Assembly: GCF_013752535.1 (NCBI RefSeq)
Contig: NZ_CP058348.1
Span: 2,604,001-2,668,000 of the forward strand
DNA: 64,000 nucleotides
Direction: 5' to 3'
Origin: Bdellovibrio sp. KM01
GTDB taxonomy: Bacteria > Bdellovibrionota > Bdellovibrionia > Bdellovibrionales > Bdellovibrionaceae
The notes under the pieces were generated by a model that saw only the letters and a program-made list of their open reading frames with translations, did no database searches and was not told where the DNA came from. Every line of letters starts with the position of its first letter. The stretch's first letter is position 1. The position numbers were made by a program, and so were the translations under genes. Shown in pieces: positions 50,111-60,090 of the stretch.

Positions 50111-50190
50111 AATATTGACGTAATCAAGGCGCCAGGAGGAAGGCGTACACCCTACGCCGACGACGCAGCAACGCAGAGTACGCCAATATT
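50111..50190. repeat. Palindromic element, copy 2
   Basis: Core 50123-50178 begins ATCAAGGCGCCAGGAGGAAG and ends GACGACGCAGCAACGCAGAG, closely matching copy 1 (18918-19022). The inner stem GGCGTA/TACGCC and the outer arms AATATTGACGTA (50111-50122) and TACGCCAATATT (50179-50190, one mismatch) differ in sequence from copy 1 but keep pairing. Like copy 1 it abuts the stop codon of an upstream minus-strand gene, here the one starting at 50653. Confidence 0.88.
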
Positions 50191-50191
50191 T

Positions 50192-50653
50192 TTAGTTCAT
50201 TACTTGGATTTCGGCTGTGGCGCTTACCACCTGGCCATCACTCGTGTGACCATAAACCGTCAGGTATCCGTCTTTAGCCATTTGCCCAAACGGAACGGCG
50301 CCACATTTCATATTGCAGAATGTCTGAGCTCTCTGCCCCGGGAGGATATTTTCATCCAAACCCAAATCGCGCAGAACTTGGCCTGTGTATGTGCAAGTAT
50401 ATCCCGTATCTCCTGTTCTAAAAGTCAGGCGAGTCGGATAAAAATTTTGCTCGGTATTATTGGTTACGTACAACTCAGAAATACTCACATGAGGAGCGGA
50501 CAGATCGTGTTCACGACCGGCATTCATAGCTGTGCAGCTGGTCCCGCGAGCTGGAATGGGATACAAGTGGTTGTTCGTTTCCAAAACGATGGAACCTGCT
50601 TGAACGTTAAGGGATGCTCCTAAAGTCGCCAGTAAAACCAGAATAGATTTCAT
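50192..50653 (-). CDS. Hypothetical exported protein
   Basis: The 153-residue protein has a signal peptide (MKSILVLLATLGASLNVQA) and a mature part with five cysteines, including CTAMNAG, TGYTCTY and AQTFCNMKCG. It is predicted beta-rich and periplasmic or secreted. No family recognised. The stop codon touches the palindromic element. Confidence 0.75.
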   Translation of the reverse strand: MKSILVLLATLGASLNVQAGSIVLETNNHLYPIPARGTSCTAMNAGREHDLSAPHVSISELYVTNNTEQNFYPTRLTFRTGDTGYTCTYTGQVLRDLGLDENILPGQRAQTFCNMKCGAVPFGQMAKDGYLTVYGHTSDGQVVSATAEIQVMN

Positions 50654-50784
50654 GCTAAATCTCCTTTGTTTACGAAGCTAACGACGTGAATGTGAAATCG
50701 CAAGAACCGATCGACGCGCCAAATTTACAATGCTGAAAGAATTAAGTGTTGAATATCAAGGCATTATGTTTCACATTGTTTTTC

Positions 50785-51147
50785 ATGAGCAGCGAAAACA
50801 AATGTCCTCAATGTGGTTCGGAAAATATTTATGAAGATGGCAACCTTTGGGTTTGCCCAGAGTGCGCACACGAGTGGAGCGCTCATGCGGCATCCGCAGA
50901 TGCAGCTGACTCTGAGGAATCTGGCGTTAAGGTCTACAAAGACGCCAACGGAAACATCCTTCAGGATGGCGACACCGTTGTCGTGGTTAAAGATCTTAAA
51001 ATCAAAGGGTCTTCGTCCGTCGTTAAAGTGGGAACGAAAGTTAAGAACATCCGTTTACAAGACGGTGGTGACGGTCACGACATCGCTTGCAAAATCGATG
51101 GCTTTGGTGCGATGAATTTGAAATCTGAATTCGTCAAAAAAGCCTAA
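50785..51147 (+). CDS. PhnA/YjdM family zinc-ribbon protein
   Basis: The start is the ATG at 50785, directly before the zinc ribbon; no strong ribosome site is visible. The 120-residue protein has an N-terminal zinc ribbon [14 protein letters not shown] and [11 protein letters not shown], then the PhnA beta domain [20 protein letters not shown] followed by [19 protein letters not shown] and [15 protein letters not shown]. The family was once linked to phosphonate use, which is now doubted; its role is open. The next gene converges with 2 bases between. Confidence 0.93.
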   Translation: MSSENKCPQCGSENIYEDGNLWVCPECAHEWSAHAASADAADSEESGVKVYKDANGNILQDGDTVVVVKDLKIKGSSSVVKVGTKVKNIRLQDGGDGHDIACKIDGFGAMNLKSEFVKKA

Positions 51148-51149
51148 AG

Positions 51150-51872
51150 CTACGGCCAAGGAATATACGGAACATCCTGACAAAGAATTGGCAACGCGTT
51201 CGCCTGCAAAGGCGCCGCGAGCTCATCGATCTCCGCAAAATCATTTAAAAGCATAATGTGTGTTCTTAAAATAGTGCGCGAAAGCATCTCTGTCGAGAGC
51301 ATGTTCTTCGCGAGAGCGTTTCGTTCGTGGATGGGTGTTAGTGCAGCCATGCGACGAATAGATTCCAGAATATGTCTGACCATACAGTTATAACGGGGTT
51401 TCTGATCCAGATCTTTTATTTCGCTATCGGCATACTCGGCCAATGGCAAATACGCTTTCGCCCTAAAGAGTTCTAATAAACGGGATTGAATGGCCGTGAT
51501 ATTGGGGCGGCGATAGCCGTGCAAAGAATCAACGCCTTCGGGATTTCTGTTTTGAAACTTTGGAGTTTCCGACATCTCGATCAGATCCTGACACAGGATC
51601 TGAATGCCCGCGGCCTGATACGGAGCTGCCCAGGCATCCGCAAAGGGAACAGCCAGCAGCAATTTACGCTCAAGCCAAATCAATTTATCGGAAACGGTTT
51701 TCGACTGGCCGTGAGAGAGCTGCATGTACAGAGGCTTACGCTGTTTATTCAGCATCATGGCTTCGCGAATATGTTCAGTCATACAAGGACGTATGTTTTT
51801 TACCCCCGCCCAAGTCAGGACAGGAGCCAAAAGTACGGATATGCTGAGCAAAAGCACAGAAAAAGCCATCAT
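51150..51872 (-). CDS. Hypothetical exported protein
   Basis: A 240-residue protein with a signal peptide (MMAFSVLLLSISVLLAPVLT, cut likely after TWA). The mature region is helical and has four cysteines: one near the start (IRPCMTEHIREAMML), two in the middle (ILCQDLIEM, NCMVRHILES) and one near the end (ILCQDVPYI). The two ILCQD units, each after an ADAWAAPYQAAG or IDELAAPLQANA run, indicate an internal duplication of about 100 residues. No family recognised. Confidence 0.75.
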   Translation of the reverse strand: MMAFSVLLLSISVLLAPVLTWAGVKNIRPCMTEHIREAMMLNKQRKPLYMQLSHGQSKTVSDKLIWLERKLLLAVPFADAWAAPYQAAGIQILCQDLIEMSETPKFQNRNPEGVDSLHGYRRPNITAIQSRLLELFRAKAYLPLAEYADSEIKDLDQKPRYNCMVRHILESIRRMAALTPIHERNALAKNMLSTEMLSRTILRTHIMLLNDFAEIDELAAPLQANALPILCQDVPYIPWP

Positions 51873-51975
51873 TGCCTTTCTATATCATTTCTCAAAGCCC
51901 CGCTCACTTTACACTCAGTACACCTTGTAATTAAACCTTAGGTGTCTAGAGTTTGATCAGTCTTTTGCTGGGAAT

Positions 51976-52422
51976 CTACTTCTTAAGGCCGTTCATATTG
52001 AATTGGCCTTTTTCATTAAAGGGAATGGTGAAGCCCGAGACTTTCGCGCTTCCATCGATTTGATATCCCACGTCCTCGCCACCTAAAACTTTGGCGATAC
52101 CGCCAATGGCTTTTAAAAAGTTCACAGGCAAAGGGACCTCGACCTTAGCAGTTTCACCAGCAGGAATTTTGGTTTTCTTCTCCGTGCGCGCTTTCGCAAA
52201 TTCTTTTCCGTCGAGTTGAATTTCGTAAGCCATCTCCTCGACATTTAGATCAATTTTATTGGGGTTTTTAACGCTCAAAACGAAAACCATCGTTGTCGAA
52301 AGAGCCGTCGTATCCTGAAAGTAAATTTGCGCGAGATCGATCTCGGGTTTTTGCGCATAACGCTTCTGCAGATAACTGCAACCGCTTAAAAATACCATGA
52401 GAATAACTGCAATATATTTCAT
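51976..52422 (-). CDS. LEA14-like (LEA type 2) lipoprotein
   Basis: The 148-residue protein has a signal peptide with lipobox LSGC and a WHy/LEA-2 domain: TMVFVLSVKNPNKIDLNVEE, MAYEIQLDGKEFAKAR, IPAGETAKVEVPLPV and the terminal KVSGFTIPFNEKGQFNM. LEA-2 domains are fibronectin-like sandwiches linked to desiccation and stress tolerance. The N-terminal anchor places it at a membrane. It is a separate unit from its neighbours. Confidence 0.9.
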   Translation of the reverse strand: MKYIAVILMVFLSGCSYLQKRYAQKPEIDLAQIYFQDTTALSTTMVFVLSVKNPNKIDLNVEEMAYEIQLDGKEFAKARTEKKTKIPAGETAKVEVPLPVNFLKAIGGIAKVLGGEDVGYQIDGSAKVSGFTIPFNEKGQFNMNGLKK

Positions 52423-52525
52423 TCACATCTCCGTGCCCGGGTTTATCATGGCAATGATCACCGGCACTGTCAGCTGTAAAACGACAAGGCTTTTCTAAGA
52501 TAAAAAATCAGCCTATTAAAATGCT

Positions 52526-52568
52526 CCGAGAGGGCTCAAGTCCTGAAATTCTGGAATAGCCCTCTCGG
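52526..52568 (-). terminator. Strong hairpin between two minus-strand genes
   Basis: CCGAGAGGGCT at 52526-52536 is an exact inverted copy of AGCCCTCTCGG at 52558-52568, loop 21 bases. On the minus strand it follows the Ser-rich gene and is followed by a short T-rich stretch. Confidence 0.75.
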
Positions 52569-52650
52569 CGAAACTGCTTTTGTCTTCTATTCAGAAGCGA
52601 ACGGCGCAGCTTCGAAACCTATTATTATTTAAACGAGTCCGAGTATCACA

Positions 52651-52863
52651 TTACTCTTCGTCGTCTTCCATCATACTGCTCCCAGATTTTCTGGAAGAGT
52701 TTAGATTGGAAGTGCCTTTGCGTGAACCCGAGCCAGAACTAATATCTCGGCTGCTTGTTCCTGCTTTTTTATCAACGTTAAAGGAGTTATCGCGTGTGCT
52801 GCCCACACTGCGGTTACTACTCGAACTTGATTGTTGTTTTGAGTTGGTGTCACGGGTTGCCAT
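52651..52863 (-). CDS. Small disordered Ser-rich protein
   Basis: A 70-residue protein with about one third Ser, plus Arg, Lys, Asn and Gly, and an acidic end (MMEDDEE). It has no signal peptide or hydrophobic segment and looks intrinsically disordered. A very good GGAGG ribosome site five to six bases from the ATG and a strong hairpin downstream support it as a real gene. No function is evident; a hydrophilin-type stress role would be consistent but is unproven. Confidence 0.65.
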   Translation of the reverse strand: MATRDTNSKQQSSSSSNRSVGSTRDNSFNVDKKAGTSSRDISSGSGSRKGTSNLNSSRKSGSSMMEDDEE

Positions 52864-53052
52864 AAATGCCTCCGTTCCTATGTGAGTTCATCATAGGCCT
52901 ATTTTTACTCGATGGAGCATTTTTCAAGACGAAGGTGCGAGTAGTTCTCTGTCTTCGCCCAGATGAATAGGAATATTTTCTAATTAAATTATGAGTAAAA
53001 ACAAAACGTGTCTGCGATCAATTGGAGTAAAATTGGAAACAGGGGGTCACCT

Positions 53053-53391
53053 ATGCAAACCACACCTTTTGCAAACGAGAATTGGGAAGTTGTTAAAGCC
53101 ATGGTCCACCGTCGTTGGGATGAAATTTCCGACGAGGAGTTAGAAGCCACTCAAGGCGACGAACATGCGGTGATTGATTTACTCGCCGACAAATATCATC
53201 TAGAGCATGAGGACGCTGAATCCCGCTTCGAAGCCGCCCTGGCCGAAGAAGACAACCAATTCCACGCGGTCGACGAAATCCGCCGTGCCGAAATCCGCTT
53301 TGAATCCGACGGCGGCCGCGTGGTTCCACAATTTGAAGATGTTTATGGGGATCTGAAGGAGATGAAATCTCCTTCAGAGGAGAAGCATTGA
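53053..53391 (+). CDS. CsbD-like stress protein, paralogue
   Basis: The start is the ATG at 53053 with AGGGGG upstream; the frame is open earlier without a ribosome site. The 112-residue protein follows the CsbD pattern: NWEVVKAMVHRRWDEISDEE, LEATQGDEHAVIDLLADKYH, then a helical acidic part and a charged C-terminal extension. It shares the LxxxxGxxHxxxDLL core with the gene at 23193-23504, though order of flanking genes differs. It is convergent with dnaJ. Confidence 0.75.
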   Translation: MQTTPFANENWEVVKAMVHRRWDEISDEELEATQGDEHAVIDLLADKYHLEHEDAESRFEAALAEEDNQFHAVDEIRRAEIRFESDGGRVVPQFEDVYGDLKEMKSPSEEKH

Positions 53392-53431
53392 TTCTTGCGG
53401 AGAACTATTTCCGCAAGCACCGTTTTAAGTT

Positions 53432-54538
53432 TTATCCGAAAAGTTTTTTTCCAGCTGCGCTGACTTTTAGGCCATTTTCTTTAGCTATCTCTCGCAGGTG
53501 TTTTTCTTCTTCTTTAGTTAGCTTATCCGGGAACTCGACACTCACATGATAGTAGATATCGCCACGACGATTTCCTCTGAGTGATGGTAACCCCTCACCC
53601 GCAAGCTTCACGTTGTCGCCATTTTCACACCCACGAGGAATTTCCACAGTCGCTTTGCCCGTGACTGTGGGAACTTCGACTTCACCACCCAACAACATTT
53701 GCACGTACGGTACAGAAAGATCACCAATCAGGTCATCTCCACGCCGTTCAAACTTGTTATGGGGTTTCACGCGAATTTCAACGTAAAGGTCACCAGGCTG
53801 TCCGCCCATGTAACCACCCTCACCCTCCGTTGCGACACGCAGACGTGTGCCAGTGTCGACACCAGGAGGAATGTTTAGGCGAATTTTCTTATGAACAGAG
53901 GTACGACCTTTACCTTTACATGGCTTACATGGATTTTTCACCACTGTCCCCTGCCCATGGCAAGTTGGACAAGTGGAAGCCATAGCAAAGAAACCTTGGG
54001 AACGCACAACCTGACCTGAACCACCACAAGTGTGGCAAGTTTCTGAATGGGAACCTTTTTCAGCTCCAGAGCCGTTACACGTTTTGCAATTTTCGTCGGT
54101 GTCGAATTCGATTTCCTTTTCAAGGCCCGAGATCACGTCTTTCAGTTGAATCTCGGTGACATAGCGAAGGTCAGAACCACGACGTGGCTCATTGCGATTG
54201 CGACGCTGCTGACGAGGCCCGCCCCCGCCACCAAACAAGTCTCCAAAGATGTCACCAAAGTGCGAGAAGATATCTTCTGCATCCTGGAAGCCACCGCCCC
54301 CACCGCCACGGCTGGTAAAAGCATCATGACCGAAACGATCGTACTGAGCGCGTTTCTGTGTATCGCTCAGAACTTCGTAAGCACCGGCTGCTTCTTTAAA
54401 CTTTTCCTCAGCTTCTTTATTGCCGGGATTTTTATCAGGATGGTACTGCATCGCCATCTTGCGATAAGCTTTTTTGATTGTGTCTTGATCAGCGCCTTTT
54501 TCAACGCCTAGAATTTCGTAAAAGTCTCTTCGAGCCAT
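53432..54538 (-). CDS. dnaJ: Chaperone protein DnaJ
   Basis: The 368-residue Hsp40 has a J domain with the HPD motif in [20 protein letters not shown], a Gly/Phe-rich region including [15 protein letters not shown], four zinc-binding CxxCxGxG repeats ([32 protein letters not shown]) and two C-terminal substrate domains ending in [10 protein letters not shown]. It stimulates DnaK ATPase and delivers unfolded proteins. dnaK is not adjacent in this window. Confidence 0.97.
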   Translation of the reverse strand: MARRDFYEILGVEKGADQDTIKKAYRKMAMQYHPDKNPGNKEAEEKFKEAAGAYEVLSDTQKRAQYDRFGHDAFTSRGGGGGGFQDAEDIFSHFGDIFGDLFGGGGGPRQQRRNRNEPRRGSDLRYVTEIQLKDVISGLEKEIEFDTDENCKTCNGSGAEKGSHSETCHTCGGSGQVVRSQGFFAMASTCPTCHGQGTVVKNPCKPCKGKGRTSVHKKIRLNIPPGVDTGTRLRVATEGEGGYMGGQPGDLYVEIRVKPHNKFERRGDDLIGDLSVPYVQMLLGGEVEVPTVTGKATVEIPRGCENGDNVKLAGEGLPSLRGNRRGDIYYHVSVEFPDKLTKEEEKHLREIAKENGLKVSAAGKKLFG

Positions 54539-54827
54539 GCGGGTTCCACCATTAACATTACGCGCAATTTTTAATGATTAAAAATATGGTGCTATCTGCG
54601 CCGCCGTCAAGCTCAGAGACAGCGCTGTATCGGACTTTTTTCGATGTTTAACAATAAAGTCAGGGCTTTCTACTGCAACATACCGGTCTCATAAGGGATT
54701 TTACCCAAATATTTGCTCCCCGGAGTAACAACCCCCAAACCGTGACATTAGGAATCCAATGACTCTGGAAAAAATTTAAGCAGGAAGTCGTGCAAATTCT
54801 GGAAATTGAGTCATTTACTTTGACCCA

Positions 54828-55523
54828 CTACTTCTGTTTTTTTGTTTGCAGTTTTTCCTTAAGGGACGAGATTTTATCTTTGAGTCTCTGGACGATGACA
54901 CTATCGTGATTTTCGTTGATCATTTCTTCAAGAAGTTTTTCCGCCAACTCAATCTGACCATTATCAGAATACATACGCCCGGCTAAGGAGTATACCCAAG
55001 GTGGCGCACCATTTTTTCCCGCTTGGATGAGTAGTTCTGCAGCCCGCTCTTTATTGTGCACTTCATAAATATAGTGATATGCTGCTCGATAAATGATCGG
55101 CCAATCCTTAGGAAAGTTTTTAACACCTTTCTCAAAAATTTTTGTAGCCCCGTCAACATCGGTAATAATTATAGTTAGTGCTAATCCCCCTGCCGCATAG
55201 GCAATTCTAAAATGAGGGGAAAGGTTCGTAATTGTATCCAGCATGTGATAAAGCCAGGAATTATTCACACAGATATTTTTCCCAGTCTGGCTCTCGCAGT
55301 AATCGAAGTCTTGAATTGTTCTGATCCAGAGCGAATCAGCAATAGCTTCGTTAAAACCAAAGCTAAATTTATCCATGTATTCGGGCGGACGAATCAGGGC
55401 ACGTTTTGAGGTTTGTGATATGGGTTGGTTTGTCGCCGAAATCCATAACAGAAAAAAAGCAAGAATTCCCAGAATAAATTCTGGGATTCTTGCTTTGAAA
55501 TTCATAAATTTGAACGAATTCAC
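54828..55523 (-). CDS. Membrane-anchored TPR-like protein downstream of pilin
   Basis: The 231-residue protein has one N-terminal TM helix (IPEFILGILAFFLLWISA) and a soluble, helical body with TPR-like units: GATKIFEKGVKNFPKDWPII, RAAELLIQAGKNGAPPWVYS, GQIELAEKLLEEMIN. It starts 11 bases after the pilin stop, so it is expressed with it. Several delta-proteobacterial pilins are followed by such proteins, but I cannot name the function. Start is a GTG at 55523; an ATG at 55505 is possible, neither with a strong ribosome site. Confidence 0.8.
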   Translation of the reverse strand: MNSFKFMNFKARIPEFILGILAFFLLWISATNQPISQTSKRALIRPPEYMDKFSFGFNEAIADSLWIRTIQDFDYCESQTGKNICVNNSWLYHMLDTITNLSPHFRIAYAAGGLALTIIITDVDGATKIFEKGVKNFPKDWPIIYRAAYHYIYEVHNKERAAELLIQAGKNGAPPWVYSLAGRMYSDNGQIELAEKLLEEMINENHDSVIVQRLKDKISSLKEKLQTKKQK

Positions 55524-55534
55524 GACCTGATTTC

Positions 55535-56110
55535 TTAGTTGATACCAGGAGTTGGATTCGTCAAAGATTTATTATGGTCAATTGACCATACATCGGCTGC
55601 GGATTTGTAAATGATCGCACGAGCACCAATCAGGAATTGATTGTTTGTGATTTGGAAAGCACCACCGGAAAGCGGTGCAGGAACAGTGTTATCCGCACCG
55701 TTCAAAATCATGCAACCATTTGCAGACAATGAAGCTGCAGTAGTTCCGCAATATGCAAGTGTCGTAATAGCAGTACCCGGAGCTGCCGTCGGTTGATTTG
55801 TATAACCATTCGCAGCCCCGGCAATACCTGCGCCCGCAGCGGTAAAGCCCACGTTATAGCGAAGTTTACCTTCAGGAGAGTATCCAACCGCACCAAACAT
55901 AGAGTGATACGCACTGTACTCAGCATAAAATGCTTTTTCAGACGTATACAGTGAAGCCAAGTTTGTCTTCGCTTCTGATTGACGCGCTTTTGCGATGTAC
56001 TTATTTACTGATGGGATGGCGATCGCAGCCAACACACCGATGATCGCCACAACGACCATCAACTCTACGAGCGAGAAGCCCGCTTGGGACGTTCTAGTAG
56101 TTCTTTTCAC
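55535..56110 (-). CDS. pilA: Type IV major pilin PilA-like
   Basis: The start is a GTG at 56110 with GGAGGT five bases upstream. The 191-residue prepilin has a basic leader ending in QAG, then FSLVELMVVVAIIGVLAAIA with Phe1 and Glu5, the kinked N-terminal helix KYIAKARQSEAKTNLASLYT, and a globular domain with a Cys pair (YCGTTAASLSANGCM). Processing by PilD and assembly by PilB are known for the family. In predatory Bdellovibrio, type IV pili are needed for prey entry. It is unlike the prepilins at 5.6-8 kb in its globular region. Confidence 0.93.
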   Translation of the reverse strand: MKRTTRTSQAGFSLVELMVVVAIIGVLAAIAIPSVNKYIAKARQSEAKTNLASLYTSEKAFYAEYSAYHSMFGAVGYSPEGKLRYNVGFTAAGAGIAGAANGYTNQPTAAPGTAITTLAYCGTTAASLSANGCMILNGADNTVPAPLSGGAFQITNNQFLIGARAIIYKSAADVWSIDHNKSLTNPTPGIN

Positions 56111-56371
56111 TTAAGACCTCCATTAGTCTTTTTATTTTTATGAAACGTTTTAACTGACCTATTGCTTATCGACATAAGTGTGTCAAAGCTGAACCTTGAA
56201 ATCAAGTCCTCTTAACCAAAGTGACTTCATGGAAACGGAATTTTGTTTTCTGATACACCATGAGTTGTGAGCGAAAATGAGACGAGACTTTGCTCTAGCT
56301 TTTTATTCTCCCCTGGACTTGCCATCATCAAAATCGTGCCCATTCTGAGACAAGAGGTAGAATAGATCCAT

Positions 56372-56716
56372 ATGGCAAATGATAACGGAAATAAAAACGG
56401 GAACTATCCATATTCATCTCCGGAGGGAGAAGCTGGGGTCCAGCTCGTCCCAAAACTAGACACTCCGAAGATGTATAAAGTGATTCTACTGAACGACGAC
56501 TACACTCCTATGGACTTTGTCGTTCTTGTATTGCGTCGGTTCTTTGCGAAATCAGAGGAAGAAGCGACCAAAATCATGTTAGATGTACATAAGAAAGGCG
56601 CTGGTGTCGCAGGAGTCTATAGTCTAGAAATAGCTGAGATGAAAGTGATGCAAGTAAATCAATTCGCCCAACTTAATCAGAATCCCCTTAAGAGCACACT
56701 GGAGGAGGAACCATGA
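56372..56716 (+). CDS. clpS: ATP-dependent Clp protease adaptor ClpS
   Basis: The 114-residue adaptor feeds N-degron substrates to ClpA. It has the family core: MYKVILLNDDYTPMDFVVLV with the NDDYTPM substrate pocket, LRRFFAKSEEEATKIMLDVH, and GAGVAGVYSLEIAEMKVMQV. The N-terminal extension is Asn/Gly-rich and flexible. The stop overlaps the clpA start as ATGA, which confirms the pair. Confidence 0.96.
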   Translation: MANDNGNKNGNYPYSSPEGEAGVQLVPKLDTPKMYKVILLNDDYTPMDFVVLVLRRFFAKSEEEATKIMLDVHKKGAGVAGVYSLEIAEMKVMQVNQFAQLNQNPLKSTLEEEP

Positions 56717-59043
56717 TGAGCCGCGAGCTTGAACGCAAGTTAGCTGAAGCCACAGAACTCGCAAAACGCAATCGCCACGAGTTCGTAACCCTTGAGCACA
56801 TCCTGTTGGTTCTTTCAGAGTCCCCTGTCATGGTGGAAATTCTGGAAGCTTGTGCGGTGAACGTACAACGCCTTCGTCAGGATCTACGCGAACATTTGAA
56901 AGTGGGAATCCCACAAATCACGGATGAACAACTGGGTTCATACGGTGGATTTGATTCCTGGAATCCAGAGTTTACTTTGGCCTGCCACCGTTTGATTCAA
57001 CGAGCTGCTATTCAAATGAAAAGTGCTGGTCGAAATCAAATCAGTGAAGGCAGTCTTTTGATATCTTTGTTCTACGAACAAGACAGTCATGCGACCTTTG
57101 CCCTCGCTCGCCAAGGGCTTACCCAGTTTGATATTATTAATTATGTTTCTCACGGCATAACAAAAGATGGAAAAGATCACGATGTTCCTCCATCGGCCGC
57201 CCCCCGTTCTTCAGAATACAACCAAGAATCATTCGAAGAGGGCCGCGGCTCTCCCCTTGAAAGTTTCTGCGTAAATCTGAATGAAAAAGCGAAAGCGGGA
57301 AAACTAGATCCACTGATTGGTCGTGAAGATGTGATTGAACGCGCGGTACAAGTTCTTTGCCGTCGTACTAAGAACAATCCTCTACTGATTGGTGAACCCG
57401 GAGTGGGTAAAACTGCCGTTGCCGAAGGTCTGGCGCAAAAGATCGTGGCCGGAGAAGTTCCAGAAAAATTGAAATCTGCAGTGATCTATTCCTTGGATCT
57501 TGGAGGATTGCTGGCTGGTACAAAGTTTAGAGGTGATTTTGAAGGTCGCTTAAAAGCGGTTGTAAAAGAAATCGCTAAACGTCCTCATACGATTCTTTTT
57601 ATTGATGAAATTCATACGATTGTTGGGGCTGGCGCTACCAGCGGCGGCTCGATGGATGCGTCGAATTTATTAAAACCCGCACTTGCGAATGGCGAGATCA
57701 GCTGTATTGGTTCGACCACTCATCAGGAGTACCGTCAGTATTTTGAAAAAGATCGTGCCCTGAACCGTCGTTTCCAGAAAATCGACATCAACGAGCCTAC
57801 CAATGAAGATTGCATTCGCATCCTGACGGGTCTTCGTAAATCTTACGAAGACTTCCATCATGTGAAGTATTCAGATGCAGCCTTACGCGCGGCAGTTGAA
57901 TTATCCCAAAAACATATTCACGGAAAACTCCTGCCCGACAAAGCGATCGACGTTTTGGATGAAGCCGGAGCCCACTTTCGCTTAAAAGATAGCACCACTC
58001 AAGAGATCAGCATTGACACGAGTGAGATCGAAGAAACAATCGCTAAAATGACGGGACTTCCGATTGCGACGATTTCTTCCACCGAAAAAACTCAATTACG
58101 TGATCTGGATAAAAAAATCAAAGCTCTTATCTTTGGTCAAGACGACGCCATCGATCGCCTCGTGGCTAGTATCAAGTTTGCTCGCAGCGGCTTGGGTCGC
58201 CCGAACAAACCTATCGGCAGCTTCCTTTTCACTGGCCCGACAGGCGTTGGTAAAACCGAAGTCTGTCGTCAGCTAGCGCAAATCATGGGTGTTCATTTTG
58301 AACGCTTTGATATGAGTGAATACATGGAAAAACATGCGGTCTCTCGCCTGGTCGGTGCGCCTCCGGGATACGTGGGATATGAAGAAGGTGGTTTACTGAC
58401 CGAAGCCGTTAGTAAACACCCCTACTGCGTGCTCTTACTGGATGAGATCGAAAAAGCTCATCCTGATATCAACAATATCTTGTTGCAAGTAATGGATGCA
58501 GGTCGCTTGACGGATAGCAATGGCCGCGTTGCAGACTTTAAGAACGCCATCATCGTAATGACATCCAATGCGGGCGCAGCAGAAACTGCACGCGGAACAA
58601 TAGGTTTCGTGGAAGAAAATCGCAGCCTTCTTTCGATGGATGCGATTAAAAAGACTTTTGCTCCAGAATTCATCAATCGCCTGGATGCAGTCGTTTCATT
58701 CCGTGATCTTTCTGACGAAATGGTTCTAAAAATCACTCAGAAATTTGTGGATGAATTAAAAATGGTTCTTCTACAGAAAAAAGTAGAAATGAATGTCTCT
58801 CAAGATGTGATCAAATGGTTGATGAAAAAGGGTTTCGACAAAGTTTACGGCGCCCGTCCTTTGGCAAGAACAGTCGACGAACATCTGAAAAAAGCTTTGG
58901 TTGATGAACTTCTTTTTGGACGCTTGATGGATGGTGGACGTGTCAATGTGGAGCTCGACAAGGACATTTTGCGGTTCCAATTTAGCACCACTCCCAACGG
59001 TGGACAGGGTCAAAAAAATCAAAAACAGCCAGTTACAACGTAG
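56713..59043 (+). CDS. clpA: ATP-dependent Clp protease ATP-binding subunit ClpA
   Basis: The 776-residue AAA+ unfoldase has an N-terminal domain with repeated Clp_N helices ([19 protein letters not shown]), a first AAA module with Walker A GEPGVGKT near residue 227 and Walker [13 protein letters not shown], and a second module with GPTGVGKT near residue 508 and [12 protein letters not shown]. It works with ClpP, which is not in the window, and with ClpS encoded just upstream. Length is as expected for ClpA. Confidence 0.97.
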   Translation: MMSRELERKLAEATELAKRNRHEFVTLEHILLVLSESPVMVEILEACAVNVQRLRQDLREHLKVGIPQITDEQLGSYGGFDSWNPEFTLACHRLIQRAAIQMKSAGRNQISEGSLLISLFYEQDSHATFALARQGLTQFDIINYVSHGITKDGKDHDVPPSAAPRSSEYNQESFEEGRGSPLESFCVNLNEKAKAGKLDPLIGREDVIERAVQVLCRRTKNNPLLIGEPGVGKTAVAEGLAQKIVAGEVPEKLKSAVIYSLDLGGLLAGTKFRGDFEGRLKAVVKEIAKRPHTILFIDEIHTIVGAGATSGGSMDASNLLKPALANGEISCIGSTTHQEYRQYFEKDRALNRRFQKIDINEPTNEDCIRILTGLRKSYEDFHHVKYSDAALRAAVELSQKHIHGKLLPDKAIDVLDEAGAHFRLKDSTTQEISIDTSEIEETIAKMTGLPIATISSTEKTQLRDLDKKIKALIFGQDDAIDRLVASIKFARSGLGRPNKPIGSFLFTGPTGVGKTEVCRQLAQIMGVHFERFDMSEYMEKHAVSRLVGAPPGYVGYEEGGLLTEAVSKHPYCVLLLDEIEKAHPDINNILLQVMDAGRLTDSNGRVADFKNAIIVMTSNAGAAETARGTIGFVEENRSLLSMDAIKKTFAPEFINRLDAVVSFRDLSDEMVLKITQKFVDELKMVLLQKKVEMNVSQDVIKWLMKKGFDKVYGARPLARTVDEHLKKALVDELLFGRLMDGGRVNVELDKDILRFQFSTTPNGGQGQKNQKQPVTT

Positions 59044-59142
59044 TCGCTTTAGCACCTCTTCTTAACAGATTTGAAGAGGTGCGCATATTGACAATTCCTG
59101 GAGAGATATCAAAATTAAGGTGTCTCTTAAAGGAGTTAAAAA

Positions 59143-60042
59143 ATGTCTTTTTTTAAACGCATCGGTTTATTCATTCTGACCAACTTGATGGTGATGGTAA
59201 CCATCGGTATCGTCTGGTCTATTATCAGCAGCGTATTCGGGCTGAACAAACTGAACAACTACATCCCGTACATGATGGTATTCTGTGCTGTCTGGGGTAT
59301 GGGTGGCGCCTTTATATCTTTGATGATGTCCAAATGGATGGCAAAGATGTTTCATGGCGTTCAAATCATTGAACCCAACAATCAAAATCCACAACTTCGT
59401 CATTTGGTGAATACGGTGCATGACATCGCTCGTCGCGCACAGCTTCCGAAAATGCCTGAAGTTGGTATCTATGAATCAGCAGATATCAACGCCTTTGCAA
59501 CAGGCCCTTCTAAATCCAACTCTTTGGTAGCGGTTTCTACAGGTCTTTTGCAAAGAATGAACGAGAAAGAACTAGAAGGCGTGCTTGCCCACGAAGTGGC
59601 GCATATCGCAAACGGCGACATGGTTACTATGACCTTGATCCAAGGTATCGTGAATGCGTTTGCGATGTTCTTCTCTCGTATTTTGGCGAATATCATAGCT
59701 TCGAACGTCGATGAAAAACTTCGTGGCATTGTTCACTTTGCCGTTGTTATCATTGGTGACATCGCCTTTACGTTGCTGGGATCATTCGTTGTAAACTACT
59801 TCTCTCGCAAAAGAGAATTTCGTGCAGATGCTGGCGGGGCGAAATTTTCGTCACGTGAGAACATGATTGCAGCCCTTGAAAAGCTGCGCACAGTTTATGA
59901 TCTGCCAATTCCACCAGAAGAAGGTCAAACAGCGACGCTAATGATTTCCAACCGCGACAAAGGCGGCTTGGCTGGACTTATGATGACTCACCCACCGCTT
60001 GAGGTTCGCATCGAAGTGCTTCAACGCGGCGGTCGTCTGTAA
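59143..60042 (+). CDS. htpX: Membrane zinc metalloprotease HtpX
   Basis: The 299-residue M48 protease has two N-terminal TM helices, the zinc site HEVAH at residues 150-154, a second hydrophobic pair, and the third ligand Glu near residue 225 in SRKREFRADAGGAKF. It degrades damaged inner-membrane proteins and is a stress protein in other bacteria. The C-terminal THPPLEVRIEVLQ is typical. A strong AAAGGAG ribosome site precedes the ATG. Confidence 0.96.
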   Translation: MSFFKRIGLFILTNLMVMVTIGIVWSIISSVFGLNKLNNYIPYMMVFCAVWGMGGAFISLMMSKWMAKMFHGVQIIEPNNQNPQLRHLVNTVHDIARRAQLPKMPEVGIYESADINAFATGPSKSNSLVAVSTGLLQRMNEKELEGVLAHEVAHIANGDMVTMTLIQGIVNAFAMFFSRILANIIASNVDEKLRGIVHFAVVIIGDIAFTLLGSFVVNYFSRKREFRADAGGAKFSSRENMIAALEKLRTVYDLPIPPEEGQTATLMISNRDKGGLAGLMMTHPPLEVRIEVLQRGGRL

Positions 60043-60090
60043 TTTTCAATTTCTTTGCTTACGAGGCATGAACAGGCTTAAGCTTATTTC

